DNA of 64,000 nucleotides from Pseudotamlana haliotis (lineage in GTDB: Bacteria; Bacteroidota; Bacteroidia; Flavobacteriales; Flavobacteriaceae), in the NCBI RefSeq assembly GCF_008806375.1, contig NZ_WAAT01000022.1:204162-268161 (forward strand), written 5' to 3'. The position numbers were made by a program, and so were the translations under genes. The notes under the pieces were generated by a model. That model saw only the letters and a program-made list of their open reading frames with translations. It was not told the origin of the DNA and searched no databases. Below are positions 44,981 to 53,563 of this stretch, one piece after another. Every line of letters starts with the position of its first letter. Position 1 is the first letter of the stretch.

Positions 44981-47236
44981 ATGAACAAGAGGTTGATAAA
45001 AAAACTATGGAAAAATAAATGGATTAAGGGCCTGTTTTTATTAGGAGCCTTTGTAATTCTGTTTTTTATTGGTCTATTTTTTAGTATTTATTTTGGTGCC
45101 TTCGGAAAAGTACCTACTACTGAAGATTTAAGTTCTATCATTCAAGAAGAAGCTACCGAAGTTCGTGATAAAGACGGAGCGTTAATTGGTAAATATTACA
45201 TTTATGACAGGCAACCTTTAGAATATGAAGAGCTTCCTCAGCACTTAATTGATGCCCTGGTTGCTACTGAAGATGTGCGGTTTTTTCAGCATGATGGCAT
45301 TGATAACGTGAGTTTATTACGTGTTTTTGTTAAAAGTATTTTACTCCAAGATAAATCATCAGGAGGCGGAAGTACCATAACACTGCAATTGGCAAAAAAT
45401 TTGTTCGGGCGCGATGATTTTTGGATGTTCGGTATTGTAGTCAATAAGTTTAAAGAAAGTATTATTGCCAAGCGACTCGAGGAAATCTATACAAAAGAAG
45501 AAATTTTAACCCTCTATTTTAATACGGTTCCTTTTTCTGATAACACCTATGGTATAGAAAGTGCCTCTCAGAAATTTTTTAATAAATCAACTAAGGATCT
45601 CACTACCTCTGAAGCTGCTATTTTAGTCGGCTCACTTAAAGCGAATACCTACTACAATCCCCGATTAAATTTAAAACGTAGCCAAGAACGTCGTGATGTG
45701 GTTTTATCGCAAATGGAGAAGTATGGCTATTTATCTACAGATTCCTTAGAAGTAATTACAAATGAAGATGTGGTTTTACACTACCGTTCATTTAATCACG
45801 ACATGGGTGTAGCACCTTATTTTAGAGAACAAGTTAAAAAGGAATTAACGGCCATTTTAGATACCATTGTTTCTCAGGAAGGAGCCTCTTATGATTTGTA
45901 TAAGGACGGTTTGATTGTGCATACCACCTTAGATTTTAAAATGCAGCAATTGGCCGAGGAAGCCATGAAATCGCACATGGCTAAATTACAAGCGGCTTTT
46001 GAAGCCTCTTATGGCGATTCAGGACCGTGGAATGATAAAAAACTTGTAGATGCTGAAGTTAAGAAGCTTAAAAAATATAAGCAGTACCAAGCTCAAGGCT
46101 TAACTGAAGAACAGATAAATGATTCATTAGCCGTTAAACGTCATGTGGAATTGTTTTCTTGGGAAGGAGATACCATTAAAAACATCAGTGTTAGAGATAG
46201 TATCAGTCAGTATTTAAAATTATTAAATACAGGTATGTTGTCTGTTGACCCAAGTACTGGCGCGGTGAGAACTTATATCGGTGGTATTAATTATCGTGTG
46301 TTTAAATATGACCACATCACACAAAGTGAGCGCCAAGTAGGTTCAACTTTTAAACCAGTAGTATATACAGCAGCGATTGAAAATGGCATGCGACCTTGTG
46401 AATATTTCTCTTTAGCTAAAGTCACTTATACCAATTATGATAATTGGTCGCCAAGTAACTCTGGAGGCGATGAGGTTGACCCTCACGAGAATTATTCTTT
46501 AGAAAAAGCCTTAAGCCATTCTATAAATACTATTGCGGTTAAAGTATTGAATAAGGTTGGCATTCCTAAGGTTTTAGAGCAAGCCGAAAAGATGGGTATT
46601 ACCAAAGCATTACCCCATCAACCTTCGCTGGCACTAGGTGTTGCCGAGTTAAACCTTCAAGAGCTGACGGGTGCTTATACCAGTTTTGTGAATTCCAGTC
46701 GCCCTGTGAAGCCTTATTATATCACTAAAATAGAAGATCGAAACGGAAATATAATCGCTAATTTTGAGCCGGAAATTTCAGAAAATCAGGCTTTCAGTGA
46801 CTATACGCGTCAAGTCATGTTAGAGTATATGAAGGCGACGATCAATAAGGGTACTGCAAAGCGTTTAAGAAGTCATTATGGTTTAAAAAATGATATCGCT
46901 GGAAAAACGGGAACGACGCAGGACAATAAAGATGGTTGGTTTGTAGGGATTACCCCAAATCTAGTTACGGTAACTTGGGTAGGTAATGATAATTTTGGTA
47001 TCGGATTTAAAACCACTGGAATGGGGCAAGGGGCTAATTCTGCCTTGCCAATTTTTGCTGAATTTTATAAAAAACTGAATGCCGATACGACCTTCAATGT
47101 CATTACTAGAGCTAAATTTGAAAGTCCGTTGCAGCAGGTGAAATCTGATTTAAATTGCGAACCCGAAAAGCGTGATTCCTTTCTAAAGCGTTTATTTACC
47201 CGAAAGCATAAAAAGAAGAAGTTTAGGGGGGAATAA
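44981..47236 (+). CDS. class A penicillin-binding protein (PBP1A-like)
   Basis: A bifunctional peptidoglycan synthase of 751 residues with an N-terminal membrane anchor (LFLLGAFVILFFIGLFF). The glycosyltransferase domain has ATEDVRFFQHDGID and GGGSTITLQLAKNLF. The transpeptidase domain has the catalytic Ser in STFK, the SxN motif in HSINT and the KTGTT box. The C-terminus is lysine-rich. It is probably cotranscribed with hflX. The next gene is convergent, and a repeat-rich spacer begins at its stop codon. Confidence 0.95.
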   Translation: MNKRLIKKLWKNKWIKGLFLLGAFVILFFIGLFFSIYFGAFGKVPTTEDLSSIIQEEATEVRDKDGALIGKYYIYDRQPLEYEELPQHLIDALVATEDVRFFQHDGIDNVSLLRVFVKSILLQDKSSGGGSTITLQLAKNLFGRDDFWMFGIVVNKFKESIIAKRLEEIYTKEEILTLYFNTVPFSDNTYGIESASQKFFNKSTKDLTTSEAAILVGSLKANTYYNPRLNLKRSQERRDVVLSQMEKYGYLSTDSLEVITNEDVVLHYRSFNHDMGVAPYFREQVKKELTAILDTIVSQEGASYDLYKDGLIVHTTLDFKMQQLAEEAMKSHMAKLQAAFEASYGDSGPWNDKKLVDAEVKKLKKYKQYQAQGLTEEQINDSLAVKRHVELFSWEGDTIKNISVRDSISQYLKLLNTGMLSVDPSTGAVRTYIGGINYRVFKYDHITQSERQVGSTFKPVVYTAAIENGMRPCEYFSLAKVTYTNYDNWSPSNSGGDEVDPHENYSLEKALSHSINTIAVKVLNKVGIPKVLEQAEKMGITKALPHQPSLALGVAELNLQELTGAYTSFVNSSRPVKPYYITKIEDRNGNIIANFEPEISENQAFSDYTRQVMLEYMKATINKGTAKRLRSHYGLKNDIAGKTGTTQDNKDGWFVGITPNLVTVTWVGNDNFGIGFKTTGMGQGANSALPIFAEFYKKLNADTTFNVITRAKFESPLQQVKSDLNCEPEKRDSFLKRLFTRKHKKKKFRGE

Positions 47237-47411
47237 GTTTCAAAGTTTCAAAGTGACATAGTTTCTTAAGCTTAATATTTTTTCTTCTATTGAGATACTG
47301 TCCTCTGCAGTTTTGTAACTTTGAATAACCCTTAAAGAAAAAAAGCTCCAAAGTTCTACAGATATTTTTTGTCTATCCATAAAACTTTGCAGCTTTGCTA
47401 CTCTGTAACTT
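47235..47411. repeat. inverted-repeat unit without ORF between convergent genes
   Basis: The spacer starts with AAGTTTCAAAGTTTCAAAGT (from 47235, arm to 47265) and ends with a matching reverse-complement arm at 47381-47411. About 22 of 31 positions pair. A smaller nested pair lies inside: GTAACTTTG (about 47314) and CAAAGTTCTAC (about 47349). It would fold into a long branched hairpin that could terminate transcription from both sides. The repeated AAAGTTTCAAAG words are like those flanking the two four-helix-bundle genes in the suf operon. Confidence 0.6.
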
Positions 47412-47424
47412 AGATGCTTTCTAA

Positions 47425-48360
47425 TTAAAATGCATAGCTTAAACCAAAAGTCCAGTAGGTCTGTAAGTCGTTATCAACATTGTCGAAGGTAGGTTTCGGG
47501 TCTCCATCAGGTACGTTTTCCTCAGCAAAATTTAAAGCTTCTTGCTTGTTGTCTCTTAAACCAAATTCAAAACCTAAACCAATACCTTTCCATACCTCAT
47601 ACGCTAATGCGTTGGTCCAAGTCCAGTTAGAAAGGTTTGAACTCTTATACGATTGGAACATCGATAAGTTAGAGTTTAGTTTTAATTTTCCGAACTCTTT
47701 AGCATAATTGGCTACAATTTTAGCACCTAAAGAAGAGTCGAAAATATCGGTTTCTTCGCTAAAAAATACAATATTGTAGTTTAAAGGGTGTACTACCACA
47801 ACCAATTCGCTAATTGGTGTCCATGTCACACCAATACCTAGATCAAGATATCCTGGATCGTTGAAATTATTTAATAAGGTTGTTCTGTACTCACCTAATG
47901 CAGAAGCAGCTAATGTTTTCGTAAACTTATAACCATAAAGGGAAGTTACTGTAAAAACATCTGTTGCTTGTCTGTAGTCGTTATCATCCGTAGGATCATC
48001 TTTGTCATCAAATTTCACCCAACTTAAGTTGATGTTCGCGGTATTATACCAGAAAAACTTTTCTCTGTTTAATTTAGCAAATGGGTTTGCTGTAATTGTA
48101 ATATTTCCGGCTGAATTGTTAGGTGTCCCTTGAGCATACCAGTTGCTGAATTCAGATATATTAGCACCTATAGTACCAAAAGCACCGTAATGCCAACCTG
48201 GAAATTTTTCAATTTGTTTTTTAAGGGCGTCAACTTCAGATTGAAGTGCACTAATCGAATCTTCTTTGGCCGATTTTAAGGCTTTTAATTCTTCTTTAGT
48301 CTGTGCATTTACAGTAGTAATTCCTATAAATAAGGCACAGATGAGTAGCGTTTTTTTCAT
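47425..48360 (-). CDS. DUF3078 exported protein
   Basis: A 311-residue protein with signal peptide (to TVNA-Q), a short coiled-coil stretch (KSAKEDSISALQSEVDALKKQ), then beta-strand-rich sequence matching DUF3078, likely an outer-membrane barrel ending TYWTFGLSYAF. It is the last gene in line with the suf block, 62 bases after the DUF2480 gene. Function unknown. Confidence 0.85.
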   Translation of the reverse strand: MKKTLLICALFIGITTVNAQTKEELKALKSAKEDSISALQSEVDALKKQIEKFPGWHYGAFGTIGANISEFSNWYAQGTPNNSAGNITITANPFAKLNREKFFWYNTANINLSWVKFDDKDDPTDDNDYRQATDVFTVTSLYGYKFTKTLAASALGEYRTTLLNNFNDPGYLDLGIGVTWTPISELVVVVHPLNYNIVFFSEETDIFDSSLGAKIVANYAKEFGKLKLNSNLSMFQSYKSSNLSNWTWTNALAYEVWKGIGLGFEFGLRDNKQEALNFAEENVPDGDPKPTFDNVDNDLQTYWTFGLSYAF

Positions 48361-48422
48361 AGTTTGTAGTTTTAATAAAATGGATTAATGTTTAGAATTT
48401 TAAATTTATAAATAGGGATGAT

Positions 48423-48929
48423 TTATTTCTTTTTGTATAAAGGTACCGATGAACAGGCTTCACCATACATGATTGATTTTGCTAAAGGCTTTAATTTATT
48501 AGCAAGCATGATATAGGCGTTTTGAGGTACAGGTTTGTTAGAACAGCCTTTAATAATTATTGGCTTGCCTTCAAATTCACTCACATCTAAATCTTGAATG
48601 ATATCTTGGTAAATTGCGGTTTCTAGGTTGTCTAAGCTTCCTACTAATGTTTTTTGGACATAAGGTTCTAGGTGAATGCTTAGTAACATGTAAGCCCACC
48701 CCGGAATAATAGCATCGCTACTACAAGTTAACGCGATGTACTGCCCTTGAAACTGACTCCAATCAAATGCTGAAACCTGATTTCTAAAGTCTGTTTCACG
48801 AAGCACAAAACCTTCATAAAGCCAATCTTTAATATCAAATAATACACGTTCGCCTTGTGGGTAATAATCTTCAAGGTTAACGGTGACTAATTTACTATTA
48901 GCAACGCGATTTATAATTTCGTCTTTCAA
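48423..48929 (-). CDS. DUF2480 protein
   Basis: A 168-residue cytoplasmic protein typical of the Bacteroidota DUF2480 family, often found next to suf genes. Conserved features seen are VNLEDYYPQGERVLFDIKDW, ALTCSSDAIIPGWAYM and a second VIIKGCSNKPVPQNAYIML-like strand. Three cysteines recur in conserved places (TCSSDA, KGCSNK, EACSSV), which would suit a link to iron-sulfur metabolism, but no function is established. Confidence 0.85.
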   Translation of the reverse strand: MKDEIINRVANSKLVTVNLEDYYPQGERVLFDIKDWLYEGFVLRETDFRNQVSAFDWSQFQGQYIALTCSSDAIIPGWAYMLLSIHLEPYVQKTLVGSLDNLETAIYQDIIQDLDVSEFEGKPIIIKGCSNKPVPQNAYIMLANKLKPLAKSIMYGEACSSVPLYKKK

Positions 48930-48991
48930 AAAAATGTAGTTTTAAGTGTTTGGTTTGTTTGTGAACTGCAATGGTTTCCTGAAAACTTAGT

Positions 48992-49315
48992 TTACAGCAT
49001 GCCCAATTCAAGTTTTGCCTCTTCACTCATAAGCTCTTGTGTCCATGGCGGATCAAAAGTGATTTCTACTTCAGCACCTTTCACTTCGTCTAGTGATTTT
49101 ACTTTTTCTTCAACCTCTAAAGGTAAAGTTTCGGCAACAGGACAGTTAGGTGTTGTTAAAGTCATTAAGATTTTAACATCGTTGTCTTCGTTTACAAAAA
49201 CATCGTAGATTAAACCTAATTCGTAAATATCTACAGGGATTTCTGGATCGTAAATAGTTTTTAAAACATTTACGATTTTTTCTCCTAATTCGGCAGTATC
49301 TATAGCTTCACTCAT
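48992..49315 (-). CDS. DUF59/MIP18-family iron-sulfur assembly protein (SufT-like)
   Basis: A 107-residue protein of the MIP18/DUF59 family. The motif TTPNCPVAETLP contains the reactive cysteine, and DPEIPVDIYELGLIYDV is the family N-terminal signature. Members help mature iron-sulfur proteins, and the gene is often called sufT or paaD-like in suf operons. Position after sufE fits this. Confidence 0.9.
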   Translation of the reverse strand: MSEAIDTAELGEKIVNVLKTIYDPEIPVDIYELGLIYDVFVNEDNDVKILMTLTTPNCPVAETLPLEVEEKVKSLDEVKGAEVEITFDPPWTQELMSEEAKLELGML

Positions 49316-49410
49316 AATTATATAATTTATTTTTTAATTTCCGCCTTTCGTTTTTGCTCAAGATAAACTTTAGCGGAAATCTATATGTTATGATTCCTGT
49401 TTTACAGAAA

Positions 49411-49833
49411 TTATTTCATTTGTGTTTGATAGGCTACGGCATACATTTTTAATTGCTTTACCATGCTTACCAAACCATTGGCGCGGGTTGGCGACAAATG
49501 TTCTTTAAGTCCGATTTGATCAATAAAATCAGTTTCGGCATGAATGATATCTTTTGGTGGCTGATTTGAAAATGAACGTACCAAAATTGCAATAATACCT
49601 TTGGTAATTATAGCATCACTATCGGCAGTAAATATTAATTTTCCATCTTCCATTTCAGCATGTACCCAAACCTTACTTTGGCAACCTTTAATAATGTTGC
49701 TGTCGGTTTTATATTGGTCGTCGATAAGTGGTAAATCTTTCCCCAAATCGATCATATATTGGTAACGCTCTTCCCAATCTTCAAACATTGAGAATTCATC
49801 TATTATTTCATTTTGGATTTCTTCTATACTCAC
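49411..49833 (-). CDS. sufE: cysteine desulfuration protein SufE
   Basis: SufE takes persulfide sulfur from SufS and passes it to the SufBCD scaffold. I chose GTG 49833 over the TTG at 49860. This start places the active Cys at residue 51 (IIKGCQSKVW), the same number as in E. coli SufE, and a -7 box covers part of the longer frame. The protein is then 140 residues, a normal length. The end is HLSPTRANGLVSMVKQLK, also typical. Confidence 0.94.
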   Translation of the reverse strand: MSIEEIQNEIIDEFSMFEDWEERYQYMIDLGKDLPLIDDQYKTDSNIIKGCQSKVWVHAEMEDGKLIFTADSDAIITKGIIAILVRSFSNQPPKDIIHAETDFIDQIGLKEHLSPTRANGLVSMVKQLKMYAVAYQTQMK

Positions 49834-49849
49834 AGTCTCAAATTTTAAG

Positions 49850-49880
49850 CAAAAATACAATAAGAAATGTTCCTATTCAA
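49850..49880 (-). promoter_or_regulatory. putative internal promoter for sufE (TTG-N20-TATTTTTG)
   Basis: On the minus strand, TTG at 49880-49878 and TATTTTTG at 49857-49850, 20 bases apart and 16 bases before the GTG start of sufE. It overlaps the end of the preceding gene and would allow sufE and later genes to be expressed separately from the rest of the operon. Confidence 0.5.
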
Positions 49881-50349
49881 TGTTTTCGGAAATTGATAGC
49901 AGTTCTTTAACTAAAGGAGCGATTGTTTGTGGCGGATTCCCATGATCAAAAGCTGGTGTTTCAAAGGTTTTTTCGTTGGAAGTAATTTTTAACGTAGCTT
50001 TAGCTGCACCATCAAAGGCAAAATCTTTACTAGGCGCTTCTAAAGTTTTTATCTCATCTAAAGGAATCGAATCTAAAAGGCTTAATAGTTTTTTCCATTC
50101 TGAAGGTTCGAGTACTATGGGAGTCCCTGGTTTACCTCTTTTTTTAGAAATAACAATCATGTTTTTTATGACTCTTATTTTATGATAGGAACCTCGTGTT
50201 GTCGTGGTGTACTCAAAAGTAATTAACGTCTCTGAAGGGGTTTCTGAAGCTTCAGATTCTACTATTGAATCGTTTGAGTTCGAATGGTTCACGGTTCCAC
50301 AAGATTTCACGCCCATAAGGCAACACAGAAGAATGCTTATTAATTTCAT
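49873..50349 (-). CDS. putative lipoprotein of unknown function
   Basis: A 158-residue exported protein. The N-terminus MKLISILLCCLMGVKSC looks like a lipoprotein signal with Cys17 as acceptor, although the lipobox VKSC is imperfect. A low-complexity Ser/Glu-rich stretch follows, then a compact beta-rich domain (ITFEYTTTTRGSYHKIRV, KKRGKPGTPIVLEPSEW). It lies between sufS and sufE. No family recognised. Confidence 0.65.
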   Translation of the reverse strand: MKLISILLCCLMGVKSCGTVNHSNSNDSIVESEASETPSETLITFEYTTTTRGSYHKIRVIKNMIVISKKRGKPGTPIVLEPSEWKKLLSLLDSIPLDEIKTLEAPSKDFAFDGAAKATLKITSNEKTFETPAFDHGNPPQTIAPLVKELLSISENIE

Positions 50350-50394
50350 GAGCCGAATTTGAAATAAAATTACGAAAAGTAATCGAAAATCAGT

Positions 50395-51609
50395 TTAAGA
50401 CAACATCATCTTTGCCTTTTTTACGCCTTCAAATAAGGCGTCTATTTCAGCTTTAGTGTTGTAAAAGGCTAATGAAGCGCGTACGGTTCCAGGGATTTTA
50501 TAATAGTCCATGATAGGTTGGGCGCAATGATGCCCTGTTCTTACGGCAATACCAAGTTTATCTAAAATGGTACCAACATCATAGGGATGAATACCTTCTA
50601 AATTAAATGAAATCACTGAGGTTTTTTGTTCTGAAGTACCGTAAATTTTAAGTCCGTCAATTTGTAACAATTTTTCGGTGGCATATTCTAGAAGCTCATG
50701 CTCATAAGCCGCGATGGCTTCAAAACCAATACCGTTCATATAATCTAAGGCCGCTCCAAAAACGATACCTCCAGCGATGTTTGGTGTACCGGCTTCGAAT
50801 TTATGAGGTAAATCGGCGTAAGTTGTTTTTTCAAAAGTAACTTCAGCAATCATTTCACCACCTCCTTGATAAGGGGGCAATTTTTTCAACCATTCTTCTT
50901 TACCGTAAAGCATACCAACACCGGTTGGTCCACACATTTTATGAGCAGAAACCACGTAAAAATCAACATCTAATTTTTGAACATCTGGTTTTATATGCGG
51001 ACTCGATTGTGCGCCATCAATTAAAACTGCTGCACCAACTTGATGTGCCTTTTCAATGATGTATTCAATCGGGTTAATGGTACCTAGGGCGTTTGAAACG
51101 TGATTTACAAAAACAAGTTTGGTGTTTTCTGAAAGTAAGTTGTCAAACTCTGCCATGACCAATTCGCCTTCTTGGTTCATTGGAATAACCTTTAATTCTG
51201 CGCCTGTACGTTCGCAAAGCATTTGCCAAGGCACGATATTAGAGTGATGCTCTAAGGCCGAAACAATAATCTCGTCTCCTTTTTTTAATAATGATGAAAA
51301 CCCATTGGCAATAAGATTAATGCCATGCGTGGTTCCCGAGGTGAAAATGATTTCATGCGAGAACTTAGCATTAAAGTGGTTTTGTATTTTATAACGCGCT
51401 TGTTCGTATAAATCTGTAGCTTCCTGACTCAAGGTGTGTACGCCACGGTGAATGTTGGCGTTATAATTTGAGTAATAGTCCACCATGGCATCAATGACCT
51501 GTTTAGGGGTTTGTGATGTGGCGGCATTATCAAAATACACTAAAGGTTTGCCATTTACTTTACGTGAAAGAATTGGAAAATCTTTTCTTATGTCTTCTAC
51601 TTTGAACAT
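50395..51609 (-). CDS. sufS: cysteine desulfurase SufS
   Basis: A PLP enzyme releasing sulfur from cysteine for the Suf machinery. The PLP-binding lysine is Lys224 in SAHKMCGPTGVG, and the catalytic cysteine is Cys362 in RTGHHCAQP, close to the E. coli positions 226 and 364. I start at ATG 51609 (MFKVEDIRKDFPIL). The frame remains open to a TTG at 51714, but that extra part has no counterpart in the family and consists of a structured, repeat-like stretch. With this start it is 404 residues, the family length. Confidence 0.95.
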   Translation of the reverse strand: MFKVEDIRKDFPILSRKVNGKPLVYFDNAATSQTPKQVIDAMVDYYSNYNANIHRGVHTLSQEATDLYEQARYKIQNHFNAKFSHEIIFTSGTTHGINLIANGFSSLLKKGDEIIVSALEHHSNIVPWQMLCERTGAELKVIPMNQEGELVMAEFDNLLSENTKLVFVNHVSNALGTINPIEYIIEKAHQVGAAVLIDGAQSSPHIKPDVQKLDVDFYVVSAHKMCGPTGVGMLYGKEEWLKKLPPYQGGGEMIAEVTFEKTTYADLPHKFEAGTPNIAGGIVFGAALDYMNGIGFEAIAAYEHELLEYATEKLLQIDGLKIYGTSEQKTSVISFNLEGIHPYDVGTILDKLGIAVRTGHHCAQPIMDYYKIPGTVRASLAFYNTKAEIDALFEGVKKAKMMLS

Positions 51610-51714
51610 GGCTGTAAGGCTTAGCCCCGATTGGGACATTTGTTGAAGCTCCTCGTAGAGAGTCCTTCCACTCGGCTCAGGGCAAACATACCCAAAAGCG
51701 GAAGGTAACTTCAA
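51610..51714 (-). repeat. structured element upstream of sufS, open in frame with it
   Basis: On the minus strand this stretch has several pairing segments: CCTTCC with GGAAGG around GGG/CCC, a CTC...GAG pair, and CCCAATCGGG. Its base composition is far more GC-rich than the spacers nearby. It is open in the sufS frame (encoding about 35 residues including GRTLYEELQQMSQSGLSLTA), but SufS proteins do not carry such an extension. It may be a dispersed repeat or an RNA control element. Confidence 0.5.
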
Positions 51715-51740
51715 ATAAAAATTTCAGTAAGGTTTAAGAG

Positions 51741-51760
51741 ATTCCCTCTTTCGAGGGAAT
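51741..51760 (-). promoter_or_regulatory. RNA hairpin with GAAA tetraloop after sufD
   Basis: In the minus-strand transcript ATTCCCTC, GAAA, GAGGGAAT forms a perfect 8-bp stem with a GNRA-type tetraloop three bases after the sufD stop. No T-run follows, so it is more likely an mRNA stability or processing element than a terminator. Confidence 0.5.
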
Positions 51761-51763
51761 TTA

Positions 51764-53077
51764 TTATAAATCGAATCCGATGTTAACCCCTAATTTGTTT
51801 GCTATAATTTTATTAATACGTTGCTTTAATTCTGGGATTTTAACCGAACTTAAAACGTTATTACTAAAAGCATACATTAAAAGCGCTTTAGCTTCTTTTT
51901 TAGGGATACCACGAGATTGCATGTAAAATAAGGCGCTTTCGTCTAGCTGCCCAATAGTACAACCGTGAGAGCATTTTACATCGTCTGCAAAAATCTCAAG
52001 TTGTGGCTTGGTGTTTATTGACGCTTTGTCGCTTAACAAAACATTGTTGTTAGATTGGAAAGCGTTTGTTTTTTGAGCTTCTTTTTCTACAATAATTTTT
52101 CCATTGAAAACCCCTGTAGAACTATCGCCAAAAATACCTTTATAATCTTGGTGACTCTCACAGTTTGGTTCAATATGGTGAACCAGCGTATTGTGATCTA
52201 CATGTTGCTTATCACCAAGAATAGTAACACCTTTTAATATAGAATCGATACGCTCGCCTTCTTGGAAGAAATTGAGGTTGTTTCTAATTAGTTTTCCACC
52301 AAAAGCAAAGGTGTGTACCGAAGCGATACTTTCACGTTGCTGTTTAATGAAGGTATTATCTATTAACGATGCATTTTCGCTGTCGTTTTGAATCTTGTAA
52401 TAATCAACAATAGCACGTTTTTTAGTAAAAATTTCGGTCACACTATTGGTTAAAACAGGGTTTTCTGTTAAACTTTGGTGCCGCTCGATAATTTGCACAT
52501 GGCTATTTTCTTCGGCAACAACTAAATTGCGTGGTTGTAAAAGGGTGGCGGCTTCTGTTCCTGTTGAAAAATTGATAAACTGAATAGGCTTATCGGCAAT
52601 TTTATTTTTAGGAATGTGAATGTAAACACCCTCTTGTGAAAATGCTGTATTTAAAGACGCTAAACTATCACTATTGGCTGCTTTATTGAAATGGTTTTCA
52701 ATAATTAAGCGGTATTTTGGGCTTGTTAAGGCCGAAGACATTAAACACACATCAATACCATCGTGTGTGGTTTGTGATAAATGTGATGAATATTTTCCAT
52801 CGATAAAAACGACCGTGTAGGTGTCAATTTCATGAATGAAATATTTTTTAACGTCTTTATAGTCTAAGGCATTTTCTTGCTTAGGGAAAACGCTGTAATC
52901 TACTTTTAATAATTTATTTAAAGAGGTATATTTCCAAGCTTCTTCCTTTTTAGTCGGAAAGCCTTTTTCTTCAAATACTTTTATAGCCTCAGATCTTACA
53001 TTATGAACATGCGATTCTACATCGACGTTGTTTTCAAATGCTAAAAATGATGATACTAATTTGTCTTTTAAATCCAT
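51764..53077 (-). CDS. sufD: Fe-S cluster assembly protein SufD
   Basis: Partner of SufB in the SufBC2D scaffold. From ATG 53077 (MDLKDKLVSSFLAFENNVD) the protein is 437 residues. A longer frame to 53131 would add 18 basic residues derived from the flanking repeat, and I reject it. It has the SufD-type N-terminal helices (KEEAWKYTSLNKLL), the beta-helix core and the C-terminal conserved CSHGCTIGQLDESALFYMQSRG. The four-helix-bundle gene and its inverted repeat are just upstream. Confidence 0.95.
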   Translation of the reverse strand: MDLKDKLVSSFLAFENNVDVESHVHNVRSEAIKVFEEKGFPTKKEEAWKYTSLNKLLKVDYSVFPKQENALDYKDVKKYFIHEIDTYTVVFIDGKYSSHLSQTTHDGIDVCLMSSALTSPKYRLIIENHFNKAANSDSLASLNTAFSQEGVYIHIPKNKIADKPIQFINFSTGTEAATLLQPRNLVVAEENSHVQIIERHQSLTENPVLTNSVTEIFTKKRAIVDYYKIQNDSENASLIDNTFIKQQRESIASVHTFAFGGKLIRNNLNFFQEGERIDSILKGVTILGDKQHVDHNTLVHHIEPNCESHQDYKGIFGDSSTGVFNGKIIVEKEAQKTNAFQSNNNVLLSDKASINTKPQLEIFADDVKCSHGCTIGQLDESALFYMQSRGIPKKEAKALLMYAFSNNVLSSVKIPELKQRINKIIANKLGVNIGFDL

Positions 53078-53095
53078 TTTTCTAAATCGTTTCAA

Positions 53096-53551
53096 GTTTA
53101 AGGTTAAAACAGTTTCAAGTTGCTTACTCAATCCCTTTATTTAAACTTGCTTCCTTTAAAATCTTTTTTGTTTAGATATGAAATGAAAGCAGATAATCGT
53201 TTGCTTAGTTGTTCATATTCTGAAACTAATGTTTTGAATTTTTCTTCTGAAATATATTCTGAATCAAAAACTCTATATAATTGAGACCTGGTTTCACCTG
53301 CTGAGCCTTTAGCTATGGAAAGAAATTGACGAAATTCTAAATTTCCATCTCTTTCGAAGCCTTCAGCAATATTGTCCATTACAGAACCTGACGAAGCTTT
53401 TATTTGGTCTTTTAATCTATAATCAGTTTTTAAAGCGGTTTCATTAGCGATATCCTTTATTTGATTAAATAGTCTTCTGGTTTCTTGCCAAGTTTCTAAA
53501 TCTTCAAATCGTTTGATAGTAGGCATTAACCTGAAACATTAAACTTTAAAC
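53096..53551. mobile_element. IVS-like inverted-repeat element Y between sufC and sufD
   Basis: Left arm 53096-53121 and right arm 53528-53551 are imperfect reverse complements: about 20 of 24 aligned positions pair, with a 2-base gap. Shared blocks are GTTTAA and GTTTCA-GTT. They enclose a four-helix-bundle ORF. In the mRNA the arms would form one long stem with the ORF in the loop. The layout matches intervening sequences of 23S rRNA, here in a coding operon. No target duplication is identified. Confidence 0.6.
53137..53526 (-). CDS. four-helix-bundle protein, 23S rRNA intervening-sequence protein family
   Basis: A 129-residue protein with the family pattern FEDLETWQETRRLF, then LKDQIKASSGSVMDNIAEGF ER, EFRQFLSIAKGSAGE and RSQLYRVFDSEYI. 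The fold is a four-helix bundle known from ORFs in rRNA intervening sequences and from other genomic sites; the molecular role is unknown. Its paralogue in the same operon (56255-56626) shares the core NIAEGFER, IAK-SAGE and RSQLY motifs but is clearly diverged. It sits between sufC and sufD, where the rest of the operon encodes cluster assembly. Confidence 0.9.
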   Translation of the reverse strand: MPTIKRFEDLETWQETRRLFNQIKDIANETALKTDYRLKDQIKASSGSVMDNIAEGFERDGNLEFRQFLSIAKGSAGETRSQLYRVFDSEYISEEKFKTLVSEYEQLSKRLSAFISYLNKKDFKGSKFK

Positions 53552-53563
53552 CTTCTTAACTAA

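Noticed and set aside
51610..51714. 35-residue N-terminal extension of SufS as real protein
   Set aside because: Residue numbering of catalytic Lys and Cys fits the family only with the ATG at 51609, and the extra segment consists of base-paired, GC-rich sequence.
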